Position numbers and translations under genes: made by a program
Shown here: positions 1 through 6,627 of the stretch, piece after piece
Layout: each line of letters opens with the position of its first letter
How positions within the stretch are numbered: position 1 is the first letter of the stretch
Notes under the pieces: generated by a model
Told to the model about the DNA's origin: nothing
Databases searched by the model: none
The model's input: the letters and a program-made list of their open reading frames with translations, nothing else
Source of the DNA: Christensenella sp. UBA941
GTDB taxonomy: Bacteria; Bacillota; Clostridia; Christensenellales; UBA941
Assembly (NCBI GenBank): GCA_002293365.1
Contig: DBDD01000008.1
Coordinates: 217 to 11,973, forward strand
Length of the DNA stretch: 11,757 bases
Direction of reading: 5' to 3'

Positions 1-14
1 GTAAACGCTGATTA

Positions 15-117
15 ACTGACCCAATACTGTAGGGGCGCGCATTGCGCGTCCGTGGAATCAAGACGTCGTGCGGTTTTCGCGGACGCGCAATGTGCGCCCC
101 TACAGTACTGGGTCAGT
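15..117. repeat. Long imperfect inverted repeat (REP/MITE-like element, full copy)
   Basis: Positions 15-52 and 80-117 are inverted copies with only two mismatches, separated by a 27-base loop. Inside the outer arms lie TGTAGGGG (28-35) and its complement CCCCTACA (97-104), each followed inward by a smaller palindrome (CGCGCATTGCGCG on the left, a one-mismatch version on the right). The same left end, GACCCAATACTGTAGGGGCG (18-37), recurs with 17 of 20 matches at 9801-9820, so this is a dispersed element rather than a private terminator. It begins 20 bases past the stop of the lacI-family gene and could end or stabilise that transcript, but no T-run follows the hairpin on the minus strand. There is no reading frame for a transposase, so any movement would need enzymes in trans. 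Confidence 0.85.
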
Positions 118-137
118 CAAGCCCACAAACCTAAGCT

Positions 138-1151
138 TCAACGTGAAATAAAGCTTTCGCCCTCGGAAAACTCTGCGCCAAACAGCTTATGCTGGTGCGG
201 CGCGCCGCTGCGGATGTGGTTTAGCAGAAGATGAACACTCTCGTAAGCCATGACGGCGTCCGGCTGCTTCATGGTAGCCAGCGACGGAACGAAATAGCGG
301 CCCTCCTCCAGGCCGTCAAATCCGACGACGGATATATCGCCAGGCACCGACAGCCCGGCGTCGTGTATAGCGCGCATAGCCCCGAACGCGAGAATGTCGG
401 AGATGCAGAAAAGACAGGTGAATTTCGCGCGCTGTAAAAGCGCTTTTGCGGCCTCGTAGCCCGCCTTGTAGGAGAATTCGCCCGCGTAGGCGATATGCTC
501 TGTAGAAAGCGGTACGCCCGCGTCTTTCGCCTCCTGGCAAAAGCCCTCTATGCGCAAGCGGCCTATGCTAACGTCGTCGGCGCTGGAGCCTATGGCCGCA
601 AGCTCTTTGTGGCCGCTCTCGATTATGCGCTTGGCAACCGAATAGCCGGCGGTATAGTCGTCGACCGTAATGCTGGAAAAGTCCTCGCGGCTCACGTCTC
701 CTTGCATCGTTATCGTCAGCGCGACAAAGGGCGCGTCGAGTCTTTTTAGCTGGCCCCGGGCGTGTTGAAAATTGCCGCCCATGAAGATAACGCCGCGCGG
801 CTTTTTTTCTTTGCACAAGCGTATAGCCGCCGCTACTTCGTCCTGGTTGGTTTCCACCTGCGCAAGCAGCATTATGTAGCCATTGTACTCCAGCTCCTTG
901 GCTATAATGCCCAGCATCGCCGTGAAGAAGGGGTTGGAAAAGCCCTTTACAATAACGGCTATCGCTTTCATCGATTCGCGCTTAAGGCTGCGGGCGCTGT
1001 CGTTTGGTATGTAGTTGTATTCGTCGATAACGGAAAGAACTTTTTGGCTCGTTTGGGCGCTGACATCGGGATGGCGGTTGATCACGCGGGATACTGTGGA
1101 AACACTGACGCCCGCCAGCTTCGCGATGTCAACGATCGTCAAATTCTCCAT
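138..1151 (-). CDS. LacI/GalR-family transcriptional repressor
   Basis: A 337-residue cytoplasmic DNA-binding regulator. The N-terminus is a classic LacI headpiece: TIVDIAKLAGVSVSTVSRVIN (residues 5-25) forms the helix-turn-helix, and PNDSARSL further on is the hinge helix that enters the minor groove. The rest is a periplasmic-binding-protein-like sugar sensor fold, with SNPFFTAML, the region around ITVDDYTAGY, and DISVVGFDGLEEGRYFVPSLAT near the C-terminus, all in family order. Length is normal. An ATG at 1220 would add 23 residues, but the ATG at 1151 puts the conserved headpiece at residue 4 and has a GGAAAGG ribosome site just upstream, so 1151 is preferred. The ligand and target genes cannot be told: no sugar operon is in view and the genes to its left lie outside the window. 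A palindrome in its own leader suggests autorepression. Confidence 0.95.
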   Translation of the reverse strand: MENLTIVDIAKLAGVSVSTVSRVINRHPDVSAQTSQKVLSVIDEYNYIPNDSARSLKRESMKAIAVIVKGFSNPFFTAMLGIIAKELEYNGYIMLLAQVETNQDEVAAAIRLCKEKKPRGVIFMGGNFQHARGQLKRLDAPFVALTITMQGDVSREDFSSITVDDYTAGYSVAKRIIESGHKELAAIGSSADDVSIGRLRIEGFCQEAKDAGVPLSTEHIAYAGEFSYKAGYEAAKALLQRAKFTCLFCISDILAFGAMRAIHDAGLSVPGDISVVGFDGLEEGRYFVPSLATMKQPDAVMAYESVHLLLNHIRSGAPHQHKLFGAEFSEGESFISR

Positions 1152-1178
1152 GTTGGTATCCTTTCCAGAAATGTTTCC

Positions 1179-1190
1179 GGCAACGTTACC
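1179..1190. promoter_or_regulatory. Candidate LacI-type operator
   Basis: GGCAACGTTACC is a 12-base palindrome with one mismatched pair and a central CG, the usual centre of LacI-family operators. It lies 27 bases before the repressor's start codon and just downstream of the predicted transcription start, where bound repressor would block transcription. A second pseudo-palindrome, CCAGAAATGTTTCCGG (1165-1180), abuts it. Inference only. Confidence 0.45.
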
Positions 1191-1201
1191 AGCTTGCAGT
1201 A

Positions 1202-1230
1202 AGTGTACACCCTCTTTCACAAAAAAGCAA
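1202..1230 (-). promoter_or_regulatory. Sigma-A-type promoter of the lacI-family gene
   Basis: On the minus strand TTGCTT (1230-1225) is followed after exactly 17 bases by TACACT (1207-1202). Both are partial matches to the -35 and -10 consensus. The predicted start near 1195 leaves a leader of about 45 bases that contains the palindrome at 1179-1190 and the ribosome site. Confidence 0.45.
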
Positions 1231-1359
1231 TAGGAAATTTGCGTTCGGGCGCAATATTTTTTACGAATTTTTTACGCATGTCCATACGCGCCGCTCTTGA
1301 CCTTAAACCCAATCAAAGGTTTATCCTAGCAAATAAGAGAAGAAACAGAGGGCGCTATT

Positions 1360-1758
1360 ATGGAAAATCCATTTATGCTAAAGCGAACGGTATTCATTTT
1401 CTTGGTGCTGCATACGGCGATAATCGCGATGCTGTCGCTTTTAGCCGCGCGCAGCGATACGCCCCCGGTGACAATAATAGTTGCCATCGCGGCGGCCGTC
1501 GCGATTACCATATACACGGCGCACAATATCATCCACAGGAGCTTGGCGCGCCAAGCTCAGGAATTGCAGGCGAAAACTAAAGCGCTAGATAACTACGCCG
1601 TGGAATTAAGGCTGTGGGCCGGCGAGATGAGCGACCAAAAGCGGGCGCTCAAGGAGCGGGTCGATTTGATAAACGAGTACAGCGAAAGGCTGAACGAATT
1701 GCTCTCTATGATAGAAATAGCGAAAGAAGCGGCAGATGAAACAAAACTCGCTCTATAA
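1360..1758 (+). CDS. Small membrane protein with two TM helices and a cytoplasmic coiled coil
   Basis: A 132-residue protein that I do not recognise. Residues 9-30 and 36-55 are hydrophobic helices separated by a short charged loop (RSDTPP). Residues 60-130 are a highly charged, leucine-rich heptad-like segment, so the picture is a hairpin in the membrane with a coiled-coil tail in the cytoplasm. ATG at 1360 is preceded by AGAGGG at about 7 bases. The gene overlaps the next one (MFS/LuxR protein) by 23 bases, so the two are almost certainly translated together, and the tail may contact that partner. No catalytic motif is visible, and the tail lacks the histidine-kinase H, N and G boxes. That it is a sensory or scaffold partner of the downstream regulator is inference from coupling only. 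Confidence 0.75.
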   Translation: MENPFMLKRTVFIFLVLHTAIIAMLSLLAARSDTPPVTIIVAIAAAVAITIYTAHNIIHRSLARQAQELQAKTKALDNYAVELRLWAGEMSDQKRALKERVDLINEYSERLNELLSMIEIAKEAADETKLAL

Positions 1759-3190
1759 ACACGCCGTCGTCAGGCTGTTTGTAGCGTTCGCGGCCTTAGA
1801 AAGCTTCAGGCTATGTTATTCGCATCTTTGCTTGCGGATTTCCGCCCTGACTGGATTTGGGGAATCGAGCCGTACGATCTATCCCCTTTATTGCCTTGCG
1901 GTCGTTGCGGGTATGGCGCTAGCGCCTATTATTATGGACAAGGCGCGTCTTGACGGAACAAAAACCACTCCGTTCCTTCGTATTTTAGCCTCTCTAACCG
2001 CCATTGGCGCGATAGCGGGCTATTTCATCAATGGCGCTTTCGCTTTGGCGCTCCAATTCTTCGCTACGGCTTTAGCTTCCGGCGCTTTGGCCGTTTGCCT
2101 GCGTCAAATGACGCTTCTGCTGCCACCGCGCCGCGTAGGGCTATTCGTAGGTCTTTCTTGCGCTATCATGTCGCTGTCGAACGCGCTGCTGTTTTTTCAG
2201 CCGTTTATTGAGCTCCCGGACGGAATTTTCCTTGGAATAATATGCGGCTTTTTAGCCGCGGCCTTTTTCTGTTTCAACGCGAACCGCTTCGAGGCGGCGG
2301 CAAAGCTGATTCCGATGCCCAGCGGAGCGGACAAACTGCCTAACAAACGTTTTTTGCGCTTTGCCCTTTTAATTTTGTGCCTCTATGTTCTGCTGGGCGG
2401 CCTGCTCGATAATCTCTATTATTTCGACGCGACCTTCGGTCAAACGCAGAACTTCATGTTCTATCTGCTTTTATTCACTGCCGCCGTCGATATCGTCTCG
2501 GGCTTCGCGTTTGAACGATTTAACGCGGCCACGATTATGATTTGCGCCTTCGCGCTTATTTTTGCCGGTCAGGCGCTGTCGCTATTCGCCGAAAATACCT
2601 TGATGGTGTTCCCCTACGCGCTGCTTTCCAACGCGGGAAACACTATTATGGAAATCCAACTGATAGCGCTTCCCATCGCCTATTGCGCGGCGTCGCGGCG
2701 CGCGGGAATAATGCCGGGGCTCGGATATATATTGCTGTTCGGCGGTTTCTTCGCGGTCGGCGTCCTAATGCCCGGCGTCGACCAAAGCTTCGTAATCGGC
2801 GCGGCGCTGCTCATTGCTGTGGCGGCGATTATCGCCATCACCTATTTGATAAACGAGGTGAAAGCCGTCCGGCTGTCGCTCCTTCGCAAAGACTTCCTCG
2901 CGCGCTTCTCCGATTCGGGCCTATCCGGCGGCCCGTCTATCGAACGCTTCGCGTCAAGCTACGGCCTCTCCGGGCACGAAACCGAAATATTGCGCCATTT
3001 GCTGGACGACAAATCGATATCATACATCGCCGCAAAAATGAATATGGCGGAAAAAGCCATACAGAACAGCGTCAATTCACTATTATGCAAGACGGGCGCG
3101 AAAACCATATCGGAAGCGATATCCCTATTCAAGCGCATGGCGCATCAAGCACTGGTCTATCAGGATATACGGCGCGCGTTAAATAGCTAG
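1736..3190 (+). CDS. MFS-like 12-TM protein with C-terminal LuxR-type HTH domain
   Basis: A 484-residue membrane-tethered putative transcription factor. Roughly residues 1-385 consist of about twelve hydrophobic helices, including FQFFATALASG-type small-residue helices and the inter-helix loop PPRRVGLF typical of major facilitator folds. After a charged linker (KAVRLSLLRKDFLARF), residues about 410-470 form a GerE/LuxR-type HTH: GLSGHETEILRHLLDDKSIS then IAAKMNMAEKAIQNSVNSLL and a KTGAKTISEA tail, matching the family pattern of L(T/S)..E.EIL, IA..L, T/AV..HV..I..K(L/T)GA. Such fusions are common in gut Clostridia and Actinobacteria and are mostly uncharacterised. The membrane part presumably senses or transports a ligand, and the HTH then acts on nearby DNA. 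The gene starts inside the preceding gene (23-base overlap), with only a weak purine-rich ribosome site, consistent with translational coupling. The target is unknown. Confidence 0.85.
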   Translation: MKQNSLYKHAVVRLFVAFAALESFRLCYSHLCLRISALTGFGESSRTIYPLYCLAVVAGMALAPIIMDKARLDGTKTTPFLRILASLTAIGAIAGYFINGAFALALQFFATALASGALAVCLRQMTLLLPPRRVGLFVGLSCAIMSLSNALLFFQPFIELPDGIFLGIICGFLAAAFFCFNANRFEAAAKLIPMPSGADKLPNKRFLRFALLILCLYVLLGGLLDNLYYFDATFGQTQNFMFYLLLFTAAVDIVSGFAFERFNAATIMICAFALIFAGQALSLFAENTLMVFPYALLSNAGNTIMEIQLIALPIAYCAASRRAGIMPGLGYILLFGGFFAVGVLMPGVDQSFVIGAALLIAVAAIIAITYLINEVKAVRLSLLRKDFLARFSDSGLSGGPSIERFASSYGLSGHETEILRHLLDDKSISYIAAKMNMAEKAIQNSVNSLLCKTGAKTISEAISLFKRMAHQALVYQDIRRALNS

Positions 3191-3206
3191 CGGTGAACCG
3201 GCGCTA

Positions 3207-3230
3207 AAATGTAAAACGCTCTTGACATTT
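3207..3230. promoter_or_regulatory. Candidate operator O1 overlapping the -35 box
   Basis: AAATGTAAA (3207-3215), six bases, then TTGACATTT (3222-3230): nine-base half-sites in inverted orientation with one mismatched pair. The right half contains the -35 hexamer TTGACA, so a protein bound here would exclude RNA polymerase. It has the same architecture as the site at 3254-3277. Confidence 0.6.
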
Positions 3231-3250
3231 TGTTTTTTAGTTGCTAAACT
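3222..3250 (+). promoter_or_regulatory. Sigma-A promoter of the membrane protein/XRE operon
   Basis: A perfect -35 TTGACA (3222-3227), a 17-base spacer and TAAACT (3245-3250, four of six to TATAAT). It lies 40 bases before the ATG at 3291 and between two matching palindromes, as expected for a tightly repressed promoter. Confidence 0.75.
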
Positions 3251-3253
3251 CAT

Positions 3254-3277
3254 TAATGTAAAGATGATTTTACATTA
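3254..3277. promoter_or_regulatory. Candidate operator O2 downstream of the -10 box
   Basis: TAATGTAAA (3254-3262), six bases, TTTACATTA (3269-3277): a perfect nine-base inverted repeat in the early transcribed region, directly before the GGAGGT ribosome site at 3280-3285. Same half-site and same six-base spacing as O1; the two centres are 47 bases apart. The natural ligand is the XRE regulator encoded as the second gene of this operon (inference). Confidence 0.7.
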
Positions 3278-3290
3278 TTGGAGGTGCGCT

Positions 3291-3629
3291 ATGAAGAAAA
3301 TGGACGAAATGGACAGAAACATTCAGCTGCGTTCGGAGTCGATAGGTTATAGGGCGGCGATGTTTGCTTTAATCGTTTGGATTTTATACGATCTATGGAA
3401 TTATTGGTTCAACGGCGGCGCGAAAAATGTACTGCCGACTACGCTTACGATCATCGTTTTAATAATACAGCAGTTCTCCGCGATTAGTATTAAGCGCAAG
3501 ATGATCGCGGGCGACGAGGAATACAAAGAGCCGAACCAACTGCTCAGGCTTGTTATCCTCATAGTATTGGCGCTGTCTATGGTGCTGTCCGCGGGCGCGT
3601 ATTTAAGCACTGTGAGTTTCGCGGCATGA
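3291..3629 (+). CDS. Three-TM small membrane protein paired with XRE regulator
   Basis: A 112-residue integral membrane protein of unknown function. Hydrophobic helices lie at about residues 20-40, 49-68 and 84-107, with a polar loop KRKMIAGDEEYKEPNQ between the second and third. There is no signal peptide and no enzyme motif. ATG at 3291 is chosen over an upstream ATG at 3222 because it follows a strong GGAGGT five bases before it, and because the upstream start would lie within the -35 box of the promoter. Small multi-TM proteins of the DUF2178/DUF3796/DUF6773 type are commonly encoded immediately before a YozG-like XRE regulator in Bacillota. The family assignment here is by context and shape, not by a motif. 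The stop overlaps the next ATG by four bases (ATGA). Confidence 0.8.
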   Translation: MKKMDEMDRNIQLRSESIGYRAAMFALIVWILYDLWNYWFNGGAKNVLPTTLTIIVLIIQQFSAISIKRKMIAGDEEYKEPNQLLRLVILIVLALSMVLSAGAYLSTVSFAA

Positions 3630-3817
3630 AAAACAATATTAAGCGGCTTCGGAAAGAAGCCGGGATGCGTCAGGAAGACATGGCTGCGCTCTTGGGCGTT
3701 AGCCGCCAGACGATTATCGCTATCGAAAACGATAAATACAACCCGACGCTGGAATTGGCGATGAAAATAGCAAGGCTGCTGAAGCTAAAAGTAGAGGATA
3801 TCTTTATGTTGGAATGA
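3626..3817 (+). CDS. XRE-family HTH transcriptional regulator (YozG-type, 63 aa)
   Basis: A single-domain Cro/C1 regulator. Residues 4-58 hold the five-helix fold: IKRLRKEAGMRQEDMAALLG, then VSRQTIIAIENDKYNPTLEL as recognition helix and following turn, ending in LKVEDIFML. The consensus R.E.G.(T/R)QE.(M/L)A..(L/V)GVSRQTI..IE...Y.P.L.LA..IA.... is fully intact. There is no ligand domain, as normal for the YozG class. Translation is coupled to the membrane protein by a four-base ATGA overlap. Given two matching palindromes around the operon promoter, autorepression is the simplest model, with the membrane protein possibly relieving or sensing it; that part is inference. Confidence 0.92.
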   Translation: MKNNIKRLRKEAGMRQEDMAALLGVSRQTIIAIENDKYNPTLELAMKIARLLKLKVEDIFMLE

Positions 3818-3824
3818 GGCGCAG

Positions 3825-3852
3825 TTGCGTATTCTACAAAATTTGCTATAAT
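3825..3852 (+). promoter_or_regulatory. Extended -10 promoter for the acetyltransferase/dipeptidase pair
   Basis: TATAAT (3847-3852) is a perfect -10 preceded by TG and one base (TGCTATAAT), the extended -10 form that tolerates a weak -35. TTGCGT (3825-3830), 16 bases upstream, is a partial -35. The predicted start near 3859 leaves about 40 bases before the ATG at 3900. Confidence 0.65.
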
Positions 3853-3899
3853 GCTATTGGTAATAAGTAATCGACACGTAAGAAAGCGGGTATACAGCC

Positions 3900-4448
3900 A
3901 TGATTTTAAAAACGCCCAGATTACTCTTGCGTCCATGGCAGGAAACAGACGCCGAAAGCCTGTATGACTACGCAAAGGATCCTCGCGTAGGGCCGATAGC
4001 GGGCTGGCCCGTTCATACGAGCGTCGAAAACAGCCGCGATATCATACGCGAGATACTTTCGGCGGACGAAACCTACGCCGTCACACTAATGCCAGGCGGC
4101 GCGGCGGTGGGCAGCATAGGGCTTTTGATCGGCGAGCGCAGCAATCTGAATATTCCGGTTAACGAAGCCGAAATAGGCTACTGGATAGGAGTGCCGTTTT
4201 GGGGGCAAGGCTTGATCCCGGAGGCAGTACGCGAGCTCATGCGCCACGCTTTCGAGGATTTGAATTTGGATGTACTATGGTGCGGCTATTTCGACGAAAA
4301 TGAAAAATCCAAGCGCGTAGGCGAAAAATGCGGCTTCAAATTCCATCATACCGAAAATAAAGAATGGCCGCTCATAAACGCGGTCAAAATCCAGCACATA
4401 ACGCGCCTAAGCAAAGACGAATGGCGGGAGATTCAAAAGTGCCAATAA
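3900..4448 (+). CDS. GNAT-family N-acetyltransferase (RimJ/RimL type)
   Basis: A 182-residue cytoplasmic acetyltransferase that would use acetyl-CoA to modify an amine, either a protein N-terminus or a small molecule. The N-terminal strand LKTPRLLLRPWQETDAESLY is the standard opening of the RimJ/RimL subfamily. EIGYWIGVPFWGQGLIPEAV carries the acetyl-CoA binding loop (Q-G-x-x-x-E-A form in place of the stricter R/Q-x-x-G-x-G/A). Near the end NEKSKRVGEKCGFKF matches the family's N..S..V..K.GF signature. Length and domain are complete. Substrate cannot be told. It overlaps the following dipeptidase gene by 10 bases, so the two are in one operon. Its ribosome site is weak (AAAGCGGG at about 9 bases). 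Confidence 0.9.
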   Translation: MILKTPRLLLRPWQETDAESLYDYAKDPRVGPIAGWPVHTSVENSRDIIREILSADETYAVTLMPGGAAVGSIGLLIGERSNLNIPVNEAEIGYWIGVPFWGQGLIPEAVRELMRHAFEDLNLDVLWCGYFDENEKSKRVGEKCGFKFHHTENKEWPLINAVKIQHITRLSKDEWREIQKCQ

Positions 4449-5932
4449 ATATTACTGAAGAACTCGTCCAGTTACTAAACGAGCGCGTACTTTATTATTT
4501 CAGCGAGATTAGTAAAATACCGCGCGGCTCGGGCAACGAAAAAGCTATCGCAGATTATTTGGTCGCTTTCGGAGTCGAACGCGGCCTTGCCGTCCGGCGC
4601 GGAGAAGCATTTATAAACGGCAAGCAAACGCACAACGTCGTTATTTGCAAGCCGGCCTCAAATGGCTACGAGCGTTTGGATACTGTAATTTTACAGGCGC
4701 ATATCGACATGGTCTGCCAAAAGACTATGGACTCGGCTCACGACTTCACGACGGACTCCATCAAAATCATCGTCGAAGGCGATATGATGCGCGCCGACGG
4801 GACGACGCTGGGCGCCGACGACGGTATCGGCGTTGCGATTATACTGTCAATTCTGGATAGCGGCGCAATTGCACATCCGCCTATCGAAGCGCTGTTTACT
4901 TCGGACGAGGAGGAAGGAATGTCTGGCGCGATGGCGGTGGATCGGTCTTTAATTACCGGCAATCGCCTTATCAATATCGACGCCGAGGAAGAGGGCGCGC
5001 TGTACTACGGCTGCGCGGGCGGCGTAAATGCAAACTTCTATATCCCCATCACAAAAGAACCCGGCCCAAGCGGCTATTCCGCGGTTCAAATCGAAATTTC
5101 CGGCCTTACCGGAGGCCATTCCGGCTTGGATATACACAAAAACCGCGCAAACGCGCATTTGCTTATGGCTCGTTTATTGCGCGCCATCGCAGACGCCTTC
5201 CCTATGCGACTAATCGCCTTTACGGGCGGCGACAAGCGCAACGTAATCACGCGGGAGGCCGGCGCGTTGTTCGCCGTCGAGGCGAAAAACTGCGAAAGCG
5301 CCATAAAGCTGGCCGAAGCTCATCGGGCGGTCTTTACGCGCGAATTTGAAGACGTTGAGCCTTCGATCACATTGACCGCTGAACAGGTTCCAATGCGCCA
5401 TCAAGCCGCTCTTTCACAGGATTCTCTCACTAGGCTGCTTAGCGCCATATTACACATGCCAAACGGCGTTCAGACGATGCACACAAAAGTCGAAGGGCTT
5501 GTAATGACGTCGTGCAATCTCGGCGTCGTAAAGCAGGAGGACGATCAATTCGTGCTATGCTCGCTCGTACGCAGCTTTGATAAAGCCGAAAAGCTCGATG
5601 TGCTCGAACGGATGCAAGGACATGCCGAACTCGCCGGAGCAAGGCTTATAACTGGGGGCGACTATCCCGATTGGAAGCCCAACCCCGATTCAGAGCTTAT
5701 CGCCCGCTTTAAACGCGCCTACCAGACAGCTTTCGATAAAGAACCAATGCTCGAATCCGTTCACGCCGGGCTCGAATGCGGCTACTTCGCCGATAAATTC
5801 CCCGATATGGACATGATCGCCTTTGGCCCAACAATCACAGGCGCACATTCTACCGCGGAAAAACTACACATCAAAAGCATGGAAAAGATCATAAGCCTCT
5901 TGCTGCATGTTCTAAATCAAATGGACGCGTAA
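4439..5932 (+). CDS. pepD: Aminoacyl-histidine dipeptidase / cytosolic non-specific dipeptidase, M20 family
   Basis: A dinuclear zinc peptidase of the PepD subfamily that hydrolyses dipeptides such as Xaa-His in the cytosol, supplying amino acids to an amino-acid-fermenting cell. Numbering from a GTG start gives 497 residues (E. coli PepD is 485). Metal and catalytic residues are present in order: H88 and D90 (AHIDMV), D127 (GADDGIG), E157-E158 (SDEEEGM, general base and zinc ligand), D181 (NIDAEEEG) and H470 (GAHSTAE). GGHSGLDIHKNRANA is the lid/dimerisation-domain motif of this subfamily. An ATG at 4364 would add 25 residues unlike the family, inside the acetyltransferase gene. The GTG at 4439 has GGGAG eight bases before it and begins PINITEELVQLL, so it is preferred. 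It overlaps the acetyltransferase by 10 bases. No signal peptide. No terminator is visible after it. Confidence 0.94.
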   Translation: MPINITEELVQLLNERVLYYFSEISKIPRGSGNEKAIADYLVAFGVERGLAVRRGEAFINGKQTHNVVICKPASNGYERLDTVILQAHIDMVCQKTMDSAHDFTTDSIKIIVEGDMMRADGTTLGADDGIGVAIILSILDSGAIAHPPIEALFTSDEEEGMSGAMAVDRSLITGNRLINIDAEEEGALYYGCAGGVNANFYIPITKEPGPSGYSAVQIEISGLTGGHSGLDIHKNRANAHLLMARLLRAIADAFPMRLIAFTGGDKRNVITREAGALFAVEAKNCESAIKLAEAHRAVFTREFEDVEPSITLTAEQVPMRHQAALSQDSLTRLLSAILHMPNGVQTMHTKVEGLVMTSCNLGVVKQEDDQFVLCSLVRSFDKAEKLDVLERMQGHAELAGARLITGGDYPDWKPNPDSELIARFKRAYQTAFDKEPMLESVHAGLECGYFADKFPDMDMIAFGPTITGAHSTAEKLHIKSMEKIISLLLHVLNQMDA

Positions 5933-5979
5933 TCCCGATAAGATTCCCATATAAATATTAACTTTTATTATAACTTTTC

Positions 5980-6008
5980 TTGTATTATATCTTTATTAGT
6001 GTTATTAT
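5980..6008 (+). promoter_or_regulatory. Candidate promoter in AT-rich leader
   Basis: TTGTAT (5980-5985), 17 bases, TATTAT (6003-6008, five of six). A second -10-like TATAAT lies at 6020-6025 without a good -35. The whole stretch 5949-6028 is far richer in A+T than the rest of the window and carries direct repeats (TAACTTTT at 5959-5966 and 5971-5978), so several overlapping promoters or a regulator site are possible. Confidence 0.45.
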
Positions 6009-6063
6009 AGTGTAAATAATATAATTTTCGTGGCAGCAAATATCTGATAAGGAGACGTATAGG

Positions 6064-6627
6064 ATGGTTATCAATGCGGAAACGCTCAAAAGTTTGAAGC
6101 AAATCAACGTCAGCACCGACAAAGAGAAAACTATGAGCCGAGTAAAACGGCTATGGGCCGACACGCTGCCCAACACAAAGAAAAAGGTGTTGGCAACGGT
6201 CAAAACCGGCGACGCGACTATCTACCGCATCTTTAGAACAGGCGCGATTACGCCCAGAATCGTACTGGCGCTAGCGAGCTTGCTCAACGCAAACCCGTTT
6301 TTCCTAACTGGCGACACGGATGAAAACGGGGGCTACAGCCCAGAAATGTCCGAGCTATTCCTCGAAGCAAAGGGTATCGACAAGCGCAATCGCGGCAAAA
6401 AAGGCGTAATCGATATATATTCCGACGCTGAAACTGGCCTTTTGGGCGATGCGCCCGCCGCCGAAGAAGCTGCGGACACGCTTGCCGTCCTGGATGCTGG
6501 CGTTTACGCCGCATTAAGCGAAGATGAATACGTGCTCCAAATCCGCGCACTGTTCCAACGCGCCGCTTTCAGCTCAATAGCGAAAATAAAGCTGACCACG
6601 GCTGCGGAGTTGCTGTTTAAAGACTAG
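6064..6627 (+). CDS. Uncharacterised protein with HTH-like N-terminal region
   Basis: 187 residues, no recognised family name. Residues about 39-83 read like a Cro/C1-type HTH: a helix ending KVLATVKTGD, then ATIYRIFRTGAITPRIVLALASLL and NPFFLTGDTDENG. The phrase 'sLlnaNPffLTGdtDE' resembles unnamed Clostridia proteins I have seen annotated only as hypothetical (recall, not a search). Residues 92-125 are a charged linker, 129-150 are alanine- and acid-rich, and 152-186 form two likely helices. ATG at 6064 follows AAGGAG nine bases upstream. A role as a DNA-binding regulator is inference. It stands alone in its own transcription unit, and its stop codon overlaps the butyrate kinase stop on the other strand (shared CTAG, 6624-6627), so there is no intergenic terminator between the convergent genes. 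Confidence 0.85.
   Translation: MVINAETLKSLKQINVSTDKEKTMSRVKRLWADTLPNTKKKVLATVKTGDATIYRIFRTGAITPRIVLALASLLNANPFFLTGDTDENGGYSPEMSELFLEAKGIDKRNRGKKGVIDIYSDAETGLLGDAPAAEEAADTLAVLDAGVYAALSEDEYVLQIRALFQRAAFSSIAKIKLTTAAELLFKD

Noticed and set aside
15..117. CRISPR repeat or classical rho-independent terminator
   Set aside because: There is one inverted pair with no repeat-spacer periodicity, and no T-run follows the hairpin on either strand. A dispersed palindromic element fits better, since its end recurs at 9801-9820.
1297..1327. Promoter TTGACC...TATCCT for the coiled-coil membrane protein
   Set aside because: The spacer is 19 bases for TATCCT, and the 17-base alternative TTTATC is a poor -10. 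A promoter must lie in 1231-1359, but I cannot place it confidently.
2542..3186. 214-codon open frame inside the MFS/LuxR gene
   Set aside because: Arginine-rich translation typical of a shifted frame through a GC-rich gene; the overlapping frame carries the clear HTH.
3188..3206. Terminator after the MFS/LuxR gene
   Set aside because: CGGTGAACCG is a short four-base-pair hairpin with no following T-run.
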